Assembly (NCBI RefSeq): GCF_041260155.1 | Contig: NC_091930.1 | Span: 14,876,156-14,940,155, forward strand | Direction of reading: 5' to 3' | Origin: Ptychodera flava | Taxonomy: Eukaryota > Hemichordata > Enteropneusta > Ptychoderidae | DNA length: 64,000 nt | Shown: positions 35,424 to 49,919 of the stretch, piece by piece | Layout of the letters: each line of letters opens with the position of its first letter | Numbering within the stretch: the first letter of the stretch is position 1 | Made by a program: the position numbers and the translations under genes | The notes under the pieces: model-generated | Told to the model about the DNA's origin: nothing | The model's input: only the letters and a program-made list of their open reading frames with translations | Database searches by the model: none

Positions 35424-37734
35424 CAGGTGGCAGACACTCATCTCCATGTTCATTTGTTTCTGAGGTTTGCTGGGTTTTTTTGTCGTGTCGTACTTTTCTT
35501 TTATTATATTCAGACATGCGATTTAACAATGAGAAAAACATTCAGCCAGCGATCGACACACATCACGTTTCCTTTGATTTTGTCAAGGACCAGCTTGGCG
35601 AGTGTACCGAGCTAAATTAAACTTACCAACGAGGGCATGAAAATGTGAAATAGAAAGAGTTTCTAAAATAGAAACACACTAACACTCCTTTGATGTGATT
35701 GATTTCTGAAGTATATACAAAAGTGTGTCACAAGAGCACTGAACATATGATTGTCATATATTCACAAAATATTGTCTTTTGTCTTTCTCTTGTGTATTAT
35801 TTATACATAAATGCTGAAACTCAATTGGTGAAATCACACTTTCTGTGTCAGAGTAAATACCTTACTTTGTTAATATGCTGTTTTCATGTTAATAATATTT
35901 TAATTATACTGACCAGTACGACGAACACAGCGGGACCAATGAAGGCAAATATATGACCGTCGTCGTTGGAGAGCCAACAGCTGTAAAAGAGGAACCGGGG
36001 CTGTGATATCAGTCACCATATCACTGACAGTCTCTCAAGGACATAATTGTGCATTTGATGGGCTATCATGCTGCGCATTTCGAATGAAATGCAAAGGAAA
36101 AAACGGTTTTGTGTCGTTTCGTTGCAATTTACTCGTCGCTATGGCAACCCGTTAGCACCAACAGGTGACTGTTTTAATTTGTCATCAAATTGCGACGCGG
36201 TTCCTGATCACTTTCCTTGGTGAGAAAATCAGACTGACGATTTACGATGGAAAATATGGAATATTACTAAACAATTTTCAAATAGACAAATTATATGCTA
36301 CACTCTCACTATAACGTTTCTGTAATTACGTTCTGGAGCATCCATTTTGTAGCTAGTAAAGACATTATTTTATTCTTCAGCATACAAATTATGGAAATGA
36401 TACACGGAATCGTGGTAGAGCAAAATGAAAATAGAGGAAACTAGATCAGTTCAGTATTGAGAAAATTTCAAATTCAATGCCAGCTGTGTGAATCTATAGC
36501 TACGATTTCGACGGACATCATACTGATTCATTATCTGTTGCCAAACTTACAATTTGCTCGTTCCGTAATTCTCCAGACCCGTCGCCATGGAGACGCCCAC
36601 GATGAACAACGGCAGCAGGTATCCGACGCAGTAGAACGACACGAGACGATAGCGACCGTGGCACATGTTCCGAACCTTGACGAAGAGTTGTATGCCCTGG
36701 GCTAACATCCAGTGGAAGACGGTCAGGTAGAAATAGTGTAATAGCACGGCAACTATCTGGCACACTGTCTAGATATTATAAAGATTAGAAAAAATATTAT
36801 TTAATATCGAGTATTCCTCCTGGACTCCCAACACTGTGAAACTACAGAGCTATAAATGCGCGAGACAAAGAAACGAATACACTAAACTTTGCTCAACTCT
36901 CGCCTAGCTCACGAAAACGTTTAACAAGTCATTTTCATAATCCAGAAAGAAACAAAAAGCAAAAATCAAAACACGCCAAAAGTCACCGACTGTAGATCAG
37001 AAAAACAAATAACCTCAAATTTGCTACAATTTAAAGTTCAAAATGGTCGCCATCCCCTGTGTTAACTCTACAGGGAAAGTTAAAAGACATTTAATTGCCA
37101 GAAAAGTGTTAAACTTAATTTCTAGATAGTCTTCAAACGAGTCAATAGAAAACGTAAAGTATTGTAAAAATTCGGTGTCCAAAGCACTGTCCACGGGGCG
37201 CATTCGATCTTATTGAGTCACATAATCTTGATGCCGTGCCATTTTTGAATCAAGGATTTCCATTACACAACAACTCATGAAGTTTTTACAGTTCCTCGAG
37301 ACATCGTTTACGAGCAATAATTTCTGTCACGGTACACTCGGACCGTTAATGTCGCCACGACGATTTTCCATGGACATGTTTGAGTTTCGCATTAAAATTT
37401 GTAGTTCGATTCACACGAGAAGATAAATATATCAGATTCCATAGAAGTTTTCATACTACTCATCTACACACATATGATAAACATCCAACGGCCAGCAATC
37501 ATTCGCTATGTGATATACGTTCCAGTCATTTGATTTTCCATCTGTTATGTTGAGAATCACACCATTTGTAGACTCGAAATACGACACTTTCAATTTCACC
37601 ATCTTCGAAAAGAAATCCACAGAGATGTTTGATAATGTGCGATTAGCGAAGATATGTTCATTCAACACTTGGACGAATTCGTCATTATTTTCATGTCTGC
37701 TCATTCTCATATGATGAGAGCGCTGTATTTAAGC

Positions 37735-37819
<85 letters not shown>

Positions 37820-39958
37820 CATCATCATCATCATCATCATTAACCATCAGAAGTGTGGTTTCTCGACAAAAAGGAAAACTGTCAGGTCTATGATTTGATA
37901 TGAGAACCGTTAGAACTTAGAAGAAAGTCGCCTGTTCCATTTTTCTATTGTAAATGACTCCCGCTCTCCTTTATTTATCGTCATCGGCTTCAAATTTGAT
38001 AGTCAACCAGAGTACTTCGATAAAATTGTACAGCCGATCACTAGCGGATGTATATTTACACCACGATTTCAGATTGAGCATCGCGTCATGTAGTTTGGAA
38101 CTGTCAAGGCGGGAAAATCATGAAATAATACAAGCGGAAATGGGAATTCTGTGACGTGAGCTTTACACTCTACTTCCTCTCGATTCGTCACACCATACGA
38201 TTCTCAAGTACCTCCTTCTTTGCGGCCTTTGATAAAAGTGCTTCTGTCTCGCGTCGAACTGACTTGACATCTTGAGAAGACGTGAGCGCTTTACTCTGTG
38301 CACTGACCTACTTTGAGCGTGATTAGTGAGCGCGCACATCCAAAAATAGAAAATGTCAAAAGAGGCTACGACCGGATTTGAGACGGACGTGCCGCGCATT
38401 TGGGATTGCATTTCATTCAAAAACGAAGGGTGTGCAACGAGTGGCTCTTATAAGAAAGTGCTCGCCGCGCGAAATCACAGACAAGTGTAATCCCAGCTGT
38501 GCCCCGATCTCCTATCCCGCTTTAATCATGGCGATTTGACGGAAATATTGACTGATGTCTCTATTACGCTTTTTTATTTAATCTTCATTTGTTAGGAAAT
38601 ACACGAGGAGACTTCCTAGCATACTTATCAGGGTAAAAGGCAAAATATATTTTATGAGTTCGTTTTATTCAGTCACGAACTCTGAAGGCGATTTCATTTC
38701 AAGAGCCCTGCTTGCCCTCTTAGACTTATTTTTCATTAAAAAAACCCTGTATAATCTGTCAAATCACACATGGAAAAGAGACAAGTCAAATCTTTCATTA
38801 CAATCTCACTTCGGCATTTTTTCAAATTACTGACCAAGCGTTTCGGCAATGACACATGCAAACGTGTTGCTGAATTCAATTAGGAGGTAAGCTATACAAC
38901 CCTTTTCGGTTCAATGGAATGAACTGCTGACTTGGTTGGGACGGACATGTAATTTTCAAGCTCCGCAATCTTGATACTAAGCTTATCTCGCATCGTGTCA
39001 TCACAAGAAGTCGCCGTAGTCTGACGGATTATACGCGGTACGGTGACGCTGATAATCCGTTAAAAGGGTTCAATTATTCAGATGAATGCTGAAACCCGAA
39101 CATCATAAACTATTAAAGAAAAGTCGGGATGATATTTTTTACCTGATTGGAGGTTGCCTCAATTCCCGCCAAGAATGTAATCTGCGCGGCCGCTAAAACT
39201 GCCGAAAGATTCATCAGAATTAAGAACCTCTCAGATCTAAATCTGAAAAAAAAACCCAGATAAGACACGAAATGATAAGATAACGCAGTCATAGCATCAA
39301 TTTAAGTAAACGCAAATAATGGAAAAGTGATGACTAATACTTGAATATGCCACTCATGCTTTTTCTCTTTTTGCAGACAAATTGGCGCCAAATTCTCTGC
39401 AATGCAAGATCGGCAGACGATGGTTTGCAAAGTGTAAAAATATCGACACCTGGTGCAATGTCGGTTACCAAATATTGACTGGTGCAGAAGAATTACAGTA
39501 AGGGTTAGAGGTCAACTTAAACACACAATCCAAATGATTATCATAACACATTATTCTTAATTAATCTGATTGTTATTTTTTTCAATCTCACCTGAAATAT
39601 GATGGATGTAAGGGTGAGTAAAATTCCAATAATGCTCAACGCAGATCCTATGTAGGTGAGAACACTTAGTATGGTAGTGTGAATGCCAAGATCCTGTAGG
39701 TGAGAATTGCATGTAGTGAGTGCATGCAGCGCTTATGTTTGCGCTAAGTTTAATCGAAGTAAGTTGATGTATTAGTTTGAGAATAGTGCAAACCAATCTC
39801 TGAAATTGTCATTGTCTCTGTCTATCATTGTCTCTGTCTGTCTCTCGGTGTAACTGTCTGTCTGTCTCGGTTTGCCTGTTTGTCTCTTTGTTAGTCCGAC
39901 GTGTGTGTCTTTCTGTCTGCCTATCTGTTTCGGTGTGTCTCTGTCTGTCCGTCTGTTT

Positions 39959-40051
<93 letters not shown>

Positions 40052-43000
40052 AATTTCAGCATGTCTCCCTGCCTTTTCGAAATGTACCTGGTATTTCCAA
40101 TCGGTGTTAACAACACATGAACGTGCCTCTGGCGAGTCTCAATTTTGCTGCATCGAAAATTTAACTTACTGGAAATGCGAGGATGAGGCGTCATACGATA
40201 CTCAACATATTATGACCGGAAAACGTCTTTGGGAATTAGGCAAATTTAACTAGCGAGTGATTTGATCATCGGCTTACTGATACATCCACGGGCATCATCA
40301 ATATTGCAAAGTTTGTGAGATGCGACCAACTGCATTTCACGTAATCGGAGGTTACTTCGTCCATCCGGGAACCGCGGGAAGACCAGCTAGGCACAGCTTG
40401 GCTGCAAAAGTTTGAGTCCAAAAGTTAACTTTATAATTCGTAGGTTTTCGGTGAACAGAGAAATTTGCACAAGATAACCTATAACATATATATTGCAGTC
40501 GAACTCATGGCCATCTTCCATAGCATTGATAAGTCTTTTTAGCTAGCATTCTCTTTTAGGGAATTTAGCGAAAATGCATTTGGTAAATTAAGATGCCGTT
40601 AATGTTTCGATTGAATATTTACAAGCTATCATCCAGTCTACATTGACTGTCGTTGAACAGGGTTAGACGAGTTCGAACTAAACTTTAAGCTTTTCCCTAT
40701 ACTTCCTATGGCTAAGACGTCTTTACACTTCAATCACCTGCTGATTGCAATGATAATCCGAATATGCTAAACACAATATGTAGCTTGTTGGAACTCATTT
40801 ACAGTACGACACGACATGACACGACATGGCAAGACAAGATATGACAAGAGCTAACATGATCTGATATGACATGACGTGACATGACTTGACGTGACGTGAT
40901 GTGACATCATGATGACATGGCGCGCATGGCGTGACGTGACGTAAGCTATGATATAAGTTTTGTACACTATTGCAGTTTTGAAAAGCAAATACATGAAAGC
41001 AAATAATATTACGATGTCTCATGTGTTAAATTGCATCGGGCAGTACATGCGCACTCGGATTTCTTTACAGTGAAAGTTATTCAAATACGTTAGAAATTAT
41101 TAAATATGTGAACTTTTTTCCGATGATTCTGTCATAATGGTTCACTAAAGCTGACAGAATGACTTGTTTACATAAACGATTATAATAATGATGTCTGTAA
41201 GGCCCCTCTTCATTTTTTTCTTGCTCTCGTGTTTAAACCTGAATACTAGTAATTACGGTTATCTCTTCACGCTGATAATTGTCTTTACTTCTACCCCTGA
41301 AATACAGTTGAATGATCAATTAATAGGATTCAATAAAGTCGTTCCTGTCGTCTTCAACATACATTTCAGTGCCTTTGGGATTTTTGTAGATGGTATGGTT
41401 TTGTTGTCGACTTACCCTTAGTCTGTCACAACTTACCATACTACTCTATGTTTACAAAGATTTATCAAATACGTTTACTGGCGTTGAAATTGGTAAGACG
41501 GATGTGAAAGATGTTCCTCGGTTTACGGGAAACAAATAGTTTTTGTTTAATTTCAGTTTCGCGATATTAACTTGAAAAAATACTCACCGAAAATCGATGA
41601 AGGCACAGCGCGGTTGTTCAGTCTAAAGTGAACAAAGAAATATATGATATGTACACAGCAATGAAAAACATCGCTGCCTTGACAAACAATGTATTAAATC
41701 TGTTGTACAGGTCGGGTTTGCTAGAACCTCGTTGTGACTGAGCCTGGTCTGTATACACTGTTGTCAAAACACTGCTGTATAACACTGAATGTTACAGGAC
41801 GTGACATATTCTGCATGTCTACATCATTCATATCGTTAGAACTGTGTACACTTCTGTGGACACAGTCCTGTCAGACAGGGTCCATTATTTTTACGTTGTC
41901 GCACACTTGTTCGTGTGAGCACATGTATCATTTGGAAAGGCACAATTTTTGCATACATAGCTCACAATCTTGAAGTCTTGCCAACTGAAAGAACTTGGAT
42001 TCAGGCCCTGTGAGATCACTGCAGATAGGCCATTGCCCATTAACTGACGATTCATATCTTGTTTACAGCACACGTGCGGTCAGAAATCACATTCAACTAT
42101 CTACATATGAGACATGTTTCAGGCCCATATGCATATATATCTGAATTTCCGTCCAACTTTATTTTCAAACTTGCAACAGCACTTGTTACAGATACTAATT
42201 TTTAAAAAACCCAGTTACAGTCATGTCTTTAAATAGATTGACGTTATGTAGCTGTTAAAGAAATCGCCGACAATGTTCGATGAAAGTTGATGTCAGTCAA
42301 TGGTAACGTGTATCGACCGTGTACAGATGAGATTTGCAGTAGGCCTATTCCAAATTGCAACGACGAATTTCGCTTTTGTAATCGCCAATCCCCCCCACCA
42401 TCGTGACACACACTATACACAATGACCAAACAAATTGCAGGTATACGGTACAGTTTCATGCCTCCATATTTCTTCCAGGCGGCATAAAATTGCTCTGGAA
42501 ACACGAAATGGGAACGACCTGGTGATCCGACTGACAAGATACATACGTACCTCTCCATATGGCGTATTCGTCACGTGCTTTGTCTTGACTGGATAATTTG
42601 TCGCGGGAGATTTCACAGACTCGAAATCCGGATACAGCGACATTGCGATGATATCACTATTGACAGATGTGTGTTGGTAGCTTTGACGACTGAAGATTGA
42701 AGGAAGAAATCGTAGGGGTTTGTGAAAAAAATTGCATTTCAGAAAATGTTATTTCGTACTTGGCTATTGTAACGGGGTTTTGTAAGATGGACATGTGATG
42801 GCGTATTTTGTGCTTTAAGATAGAACACGCCTCGGGGACGGATATGTTGACGTTAAAACTTTGACAAAACTTTTTTGTACGTTGGGACTGATTTTGAAGC
42901 TCATTAAATACATTAAATTTTCTCCCATCTATTTTTTGTGAAAATCGAAAATTTATCTCCTGACAATTAACATTGGGAAGATGGCCTATTTGAATATCAA

Positions 43001-46000
43001 GAGTCGGTAAAATTTGGGCAATTAATTTCTCTCCTATAACATTTTGCACGATGTGTGATCTCTATTCTTGATTTCCAAAGGGGATGATTTAAAATTTTGT
43101 CACTCAAAAATTCGAGCAAAAATTTAAGTTTTTCAATGACGAATTGCGTACTACCTTAATGAAGAATGTGTTTTAGCTTGGTTTTATATCAGGTTTAATG
43201 ATAAAACTTTTGGACCTAAGGGATTTTTCATGTGAAATTTCGAAAGTACCTCAGCGCTCCATATAACTGAATCATACATGCGCCATTGACGTCTGTCGGT
43301 GGTACAAAAATCTTCCATTAGAGCGTGGCATGCACGCTGACAAGAATGTCTCAATAAATCAACAGCATAGTGATAAACCATTCATGTTACACTTTATATA
43401 CAGCAGGACTCAATACCTCTGTTTGCCGTTGATTGGCCAGTCATCACGCACTCTCGCAGCCAGACGTAAATATTAGTCATTACAGGAACGAAGAGTGCAC
43501 TCACCTCGACTTCGTCTCCAGTTCAAATGTCTGGTTTTCCATCAGCAGCGAGTGTAAGGTCTTATACCTCGACACGACGATTGTCACTTGCCCGATGTCT
43601 GACCCATCGATCGCCGAGGCCGAGATTTCAATGTAGGAGCCCACATCCGACGGGGCATCCGGCAAATCACCGCCATACCGGAAGCCGTCGAAACTTTCGA
43701 GTTCAAAGGTCGCAGCTTGCATCTCTGTGTGAAAAGAAGTGCGCGAAATTGTTACAGTCTGCTGAGTACAGTGGCAAACATTTTATCGAAAATACGTGCC
43801 ATGAATAGGGACTCGGAGTTTTGACAAGTAACCATATAGGGCTGCTACTCAAAATGAAAAATTGAAGAGAAGCCGCAAATAGGTAATTACATTCCCTTGA
43901 AAAGAGACAATATGGCGGCACTCTGTCATACTGTCCCACACGTCAGTAGATAATAGTCCGATTCTAAGGCTTTGAAAATATTCCATACAATGCTTGCGTG
44001 CCACTTTCAGATACATTTAAAAACATTACAACAATATAGGGAGACGTTTGTAATTAATTCTTTACTCAGGAAAATTACATTTTTAAAAGAAAAGAAGCTT
44101 TTTAAGCATACATACTCTCGGAATAATAAGTTTTACAACCAATGCCGGATTTTGTCCACAGGGAAGTTGATGTACTCTGACAGAGATATTCTGCTCAATA
44201 CAAACTGAGATCTTTGTATTTTGACCCGTTGAATTTTTTTCTTTAAGCGACAATAGCCGCAAATGTGTAATAAACCGATCTCGAACTTTCGTGTTTTCCC
44301 TGAGCTTTCTTTGAATAAGATTCATTAAAGACTGAAAAAGTGTATAACACTGTCATAAGTGTCGAAAGTGGCTGGTAAATTATAAAGTTTTAACATTATT
44401 TTAGATTTCCGCTATTTCTTAAATCAAATCATGTGACAGAGAAAATAAAGATTACGACATCAAATTGCCGGTCATAGTGTGTGGTGCATTCAAGACAAAT
44501 CCATCATGCGTGCATGAAATAAAGCAGTTTTTGTACTTCTCCGTGGGTGCGCTATTTTACTAATGGGGCAGCCGTTTAATTTCTACGCTATTAAAACATG
44601 TAGGCATGGTCCAAATCGGCGAGTAGTGATTCTTCTATACACGTCCTTCGGTTAGCACATTTACATGAACCAACTTTGGTTTAAAAATAAAATCATGAAA
44701 ATAACGCACAAAATTCCCAGCTATCCGGGCCTTAATGTGTGTTTTTATACACAAGACCCTTTCAGCGCCTTCACAATTCGAACTGTGGTTATTACAAAAA
44801 TAGGTTGGGTGGCTCCATATACGTTGAAGTGAGGGTATATGGGTTACAGAGAACATCAAAGTTTGTAAAGGAACAGCCCCCACAAGTGTAGTCTAGAAAC
44901 ATATCCAAGAAATGGTAGCTATATATTTCGCTGCATGATCTTGTCTGCCATCATGCAGAATGTTTCAGTCATTTGGATCGAAAAGCCAAAGTCAAACGTC
45001 AACAATCTTCGAATCCAATTTTCTAATAAAAGTAATACGGATAATGTGCAGTTGTTGTCAGTGGACCGACTGGATGTTTTCATTATTATATTACCATGCC
45101 TTGTCCGTCGCATTTTAATTGGTCGAGCTGAACCACGTGACTGACCATAAATACACAGTAATGGTTTGTTTACATGCCCGTGAATTTGAATAATAACATT
45201 AACATCGTAACTTTGTAGCTAAAACGTAAAGTGTGTTTTGTACAAAAGATCGTAATCAATTATAAAACAAAATTGAGCACTTGAGGGCAAGTTTGGACAC
45301 TTTTTCCCCCAAAATATCCGGATGTGCAATTTTTTTTACGGCGCGCTTGACAGAGCGTTGCGTATTGCACAAGTTCTTGGGCCCCGTTGTATTTCGCGAC
45401 GGTTTTCTTTTGGTTCGTTTATAATATAATGGAAATAACATACTCCTCCCTTACAATTAACGTTTGTTTATTGGCTCGGGCGAGAGGAAAGCCAAAATAT
45501 AACGGACCAGGCTTTCCTCTCGCCCTTACCATAGCTAAATGTTAATGGTCAGGGCGTCGTCCGTTATTTCTATTATAACTGTCTATGTAATTTTCGTAAA
45601 TTGTCAAAACTTTACTCACCAATGTTTTGTGCGTTGAGAGCAAGCGACTCAGTCGTGTCGGATTCCTGGAGAAGATTACCAATTATTTCAGCAATGGCAT
45701 CGACATTCTTGACGATTTCAAAAACTCCCATCTGGTGGGGACAGAATAATGACATCTCTTTCAGAGCGATATTGCATTTTGAGACAGTCTAGCAGCGATT
45801 ACTTTTTAGCCCTCACATGATTGCAACTATGTGGGCAATGGTTAACGTCGGCCTCCGAATGCTCAAATTGAAACAAAACAGAGCAAAACAATAAGCACCG
45901 ATAATGTCACATCTAACAAGTGAATACTATAGGCTTTATTTCTCATCCTTGCAAGCGTCGTTCTGGTCTACTGGGTCACGTTAGTCCTGTTCTTCACATC

Positions 46001-47527
46001 CGCTTGGAAGCAACACACAATTGGAGAGTGGACACTGAGTTAGGGGCAACATCAAAAGTTCAATGAAGGATAAAAAACTTAATTCTTTTAGTTTGGGGGT
46101 GGGGGGGTTTTGACCTAAAAAGTTTCTATCCTACAAATCGATTTAAGGTAAAAATTGCCAGGGGAATGAATATTTTGAAAAAATAGAGCAGAAATGCACA
46201 CTTTCGTGTTGAATCCAGCGGAGGGAGTTGTTTTAACACGGTGCAGAGCTGCACCTGGCCTAGTTAGTGTAAACAATGCAGGCTGTTGGCTTCTGTTGCA
46301 CCATAGACGGTAGTTTCTCTACTGTTTCTGGTTGCACTCGGAATTTATTTTTAATTATATCTTGCTACATTTCTGGTGCATGTGTAGTCCGCCTGAATGG
46401 AGCAGTGTGAACTGAGTTGTTACAACCACCAGGACAGATGAGATAGTTTTTATGCCTCTGGAAGGAGAAACCTGGACTTTATTGTTGTTGTTCTTGTTCA
46501 TTCATTGATAAACTTCAAGTTTGTTGTTAGTATGTTGTATTTACATTGGATGAAACACAAAGTGTGTTCCCAATCTTAAGCCCCACTAGCTGTATCTTTT
46601 AGCATTATTTTTATGATTTTACTTTCAAACTAAAATAAGTTTGTGACAATGTAGTCATTTAGGTCTGTGTACACACTGCCGGGGCTATATATGCAATTTT
46701 GAACAAGATAAAGATTACACTGCGATTAAATGTTCGCCCAAACATTAAATCACAGCCCCATGCAGAAAAGCTAAAACCCTTGATACTATGCATATCTGCA
46801 TTTAAATCTTCATATAAACTGCACAGCGTAGTCCAAACTGTAATCCACAAGGGTGAATGTTTTCAACCATGACATTGTATGTTCTGATTCCTTTTTAATT
46901 TACCAAATTTTGAAAATGCCAGGAAATCAAAATGACCGTTAATAAAATTTTAATTTACATGTCAAATGTTTCTGAAAGGAATGGTTTCCTAATGCAGTAA
47001 AAGCTCATATCTCTTCAGAGGGTAGATTTCAGAGAGGAAAGAATAGGTAGATAATTTGACGTCAACAAATTTCAAGAGTTACAGCTAGTGGGGCCTTAAC
47101 GATGCATTACTTTATTTCACCCCTAAATTGACTGATCCTTAGCTTCGCTTTACATCTATTAGATAGAGCCTGGCAACAGGTTCAATATAAGTCAATTAAG
47201 TTTCTAGGGGGGTGGGGGGGTTTGGGGGGAAACTAAGGGAATTAAGTTTTTTATCCTACATTGAACTTTTGACGTCGCCCCTTACGTTTCCTAGAAAATG
47301 TTAATATTGAATATCTGTAGAATCACATGCGCACTGTATAGTTCTGTTAAGTCAATCACTGTTGTCCACTTGCTTGGCAATCAAAAATTAACGCTGTACG
47401 TAAACTTTCTTGCTTTTTGTCATTTTGAGTGAGATGATTTGTTCTAATTTTATGAACTAGAAACAAACAAAAGTAACAGAAACAAACACAGACAGACAGA
47501 CAGACAGACAGTAGGTCAGTCAGACAG

Positions 47528-47558
<31 letters not shown>

Positions 47559-49866
47559 AGAAACTTGAAGACTGAAAGAAAAAAAAACAAGCAACAATAA
47601 ACACAAATAGAAATAGAAGGCGTGTCACCAAACCACCTTTTTAAGAGATTCAGGACGAGAAAAAAATCAATATTTTGGTCTCCTGTATAGTTGTATGCTC
47701 CATTATTGGACGAGCTATTGCTTTTGGCTCAGATTCCATTTAATGCTGCGTGGCTCGGCGTACATTCCAACTGACTTTTAGAAAAGCAATTTACCTTTCA
47801 GCCACTCAGACTATACTCAAGCTTAACACGTCATGAAAAACAAGCGGTATCTTTCCCTTTCAGCCGAGGTGAGCACTGTCGAGTGCACACGACAATAACG
47901 CTGGTCATTAGCGAATCGCTGATTTCTATACTTCCAAGATGAAAAAAGGGCTTCATTTCAACCAACAGTGTGTAGGTTCGTTTTCTAACTGATGTCCATC
48001 CTTCTATTTGTGTGTCTGCTTCTTAAGCTTCTCACGCTTTTATCAATACTATTAGCATCCATGAACTCTGCATTGTTTCCTGGAGTTATATGGCGTCTCA
48101 TGGAAGTGTTTAAGTGAAAACCACCTGTTACAGATAGTGTCGCTCTTCCGTACGTACATGTATTTTTACTTAGTAGGCGGTAAAATGTCTGTGATCGTGG
48201 TTTACTGCAGGGTTTTTTTTTATGCCGTAATTCAATTATGAAAAAGTTGGTCACAATTTGCCCGAAAATACGAAATAAAACGGTTGACATAGCAACCGCT
48301 CCTAAACTCCCCCTGCATTTGTACCGGGAAACCCATTGCGCATGCCCGTAAAGAGGAGCTATGACGACTGTGCCGTTAATAGCAATGAAGCGCGCTGTTA
48401 GTCAACCTGCGTGTGAATCAACAGAAAATTGACCCATTCACTCGTGTTCGGTTTCACTCGAGCGACTTTATTGCAAACATGCTTAGGCTATTAAAAAAGT
48501 GCAACATAGCCGTACCTGTTTCATTTCCCGTCGCTCTTCCCAAAACCCGCTCAGAGTTGGATCGAGGAAGTGGCTGTTCGCTTCCACTAAGTCCTGCAAG
48601 AGTGAGGGAGACAGTACGTCACATGACAAAAGGTCACAGAGGCGACTCTCAAACTTAAGTAACACGGAACTTAATTCAGCAAAACGACACTTTTGACAGT
48701 GTAAAAGCCAATGCAATTGCTTATTTGATTTCCCGGCAATTAGGGAATTCAAGGCATCAATTTATTTTCACAGTTTCCTTTGATTTAACTTTAGGACTTG
48801 ACATAATAGATCTAATATGAAAGTGCAGGCTGTTGCAGAGGGTTAATGAATTGCATCGATGCGCAATTCCAGGATTTTATAAAATTAGTCGATGTATAAT
48901 CTTGGAGGGACATCAAGGTGTCCGTCAGCAAAACAAGAAATGCACAGCTCTAGCCAACTTAAATGATACCACAATAAAATATTTGTCTGAAATATACCTA
49001 GATTAGCATTGTTGAATCCATTTATGTTACACACTATTAAAACGAATTTATTTTCTTACTCATCAAAAATGGATTGACAATGATTGACGTCGTCGTCATT
49101 TATACGTAATTCGCAAAATTGCTTTACTTTCACAAATTTGGTAAATATTTGAATGAATGTCGTCAGCTATTATTACAGCAACATTGAAGACTTGTCCTGA
49201 GGTAATCGGATCAAAAAGGTGTCCAAATAAACAGTTGGAAATAGTAAAGTTTTACGATTATTAATCCAGTAACATCGAAGTCGTTTTGATTTGAACTTTG
49301 TGACCACGCAGGGTTGTTACTCATTATTCAAGTGCTCACGTACACTCCCTTCAGGCACTTTCCAACAATTACGCCGGTACGCCCAATTTACTCAAAGGTT
49401 CTCGGGGAAATTACAAAAGTCAGTACACTCGAGAAGATACGCTACACAGATGTCTCACTCGTTCACGAACGTCACACTGCGCCGAAAAAGTGTGGCATAG
49501 TCCCACTTGAATGAGTTACCGAGATTTTCGAACGTTCTGTTATTCTGCATGTGCTTATTATGACTTTCTCGAAACAAATCATCTTATCACGTGTTCACGC
49601 AGTGTTCTGTAATTGGATGCTGGTCGTTACGTCTTCACGAAGAGCTAGTGTCATTTAATTGTGTACATGGGTCGTGGATAATAAAACGCCTTGCGGAAGA
49701 GGTCGACTGTTTTATCTTAGCGCCGTATGCACTATACCACTTACAATGGCAAATGACAGTTTCACAAGAATAATGGACACGAGTGACATACTAACAATAG
49801 TGATTTTTTAGTTAATTAATTAATCAACTAATCATTTAAATACATATATATAGGCCTATATATATG

Positions 49867-49919
<53 letters not shown>

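Noticed and set aside
37456-37710. 84-residue minus-strand open frame in the TM2-TM3 intron
   Set aside because: It looks protein-like in composition, but no family was recognised, no splice sites fit the receptor, and no promoter or poly(A) context was seen.
40800-40950. TGACA/CGTGA-like degenerate repeats
   Set aside because: Low-complexity pentamer decay; no array structure or transcription signal beyond a minor simple repeat.
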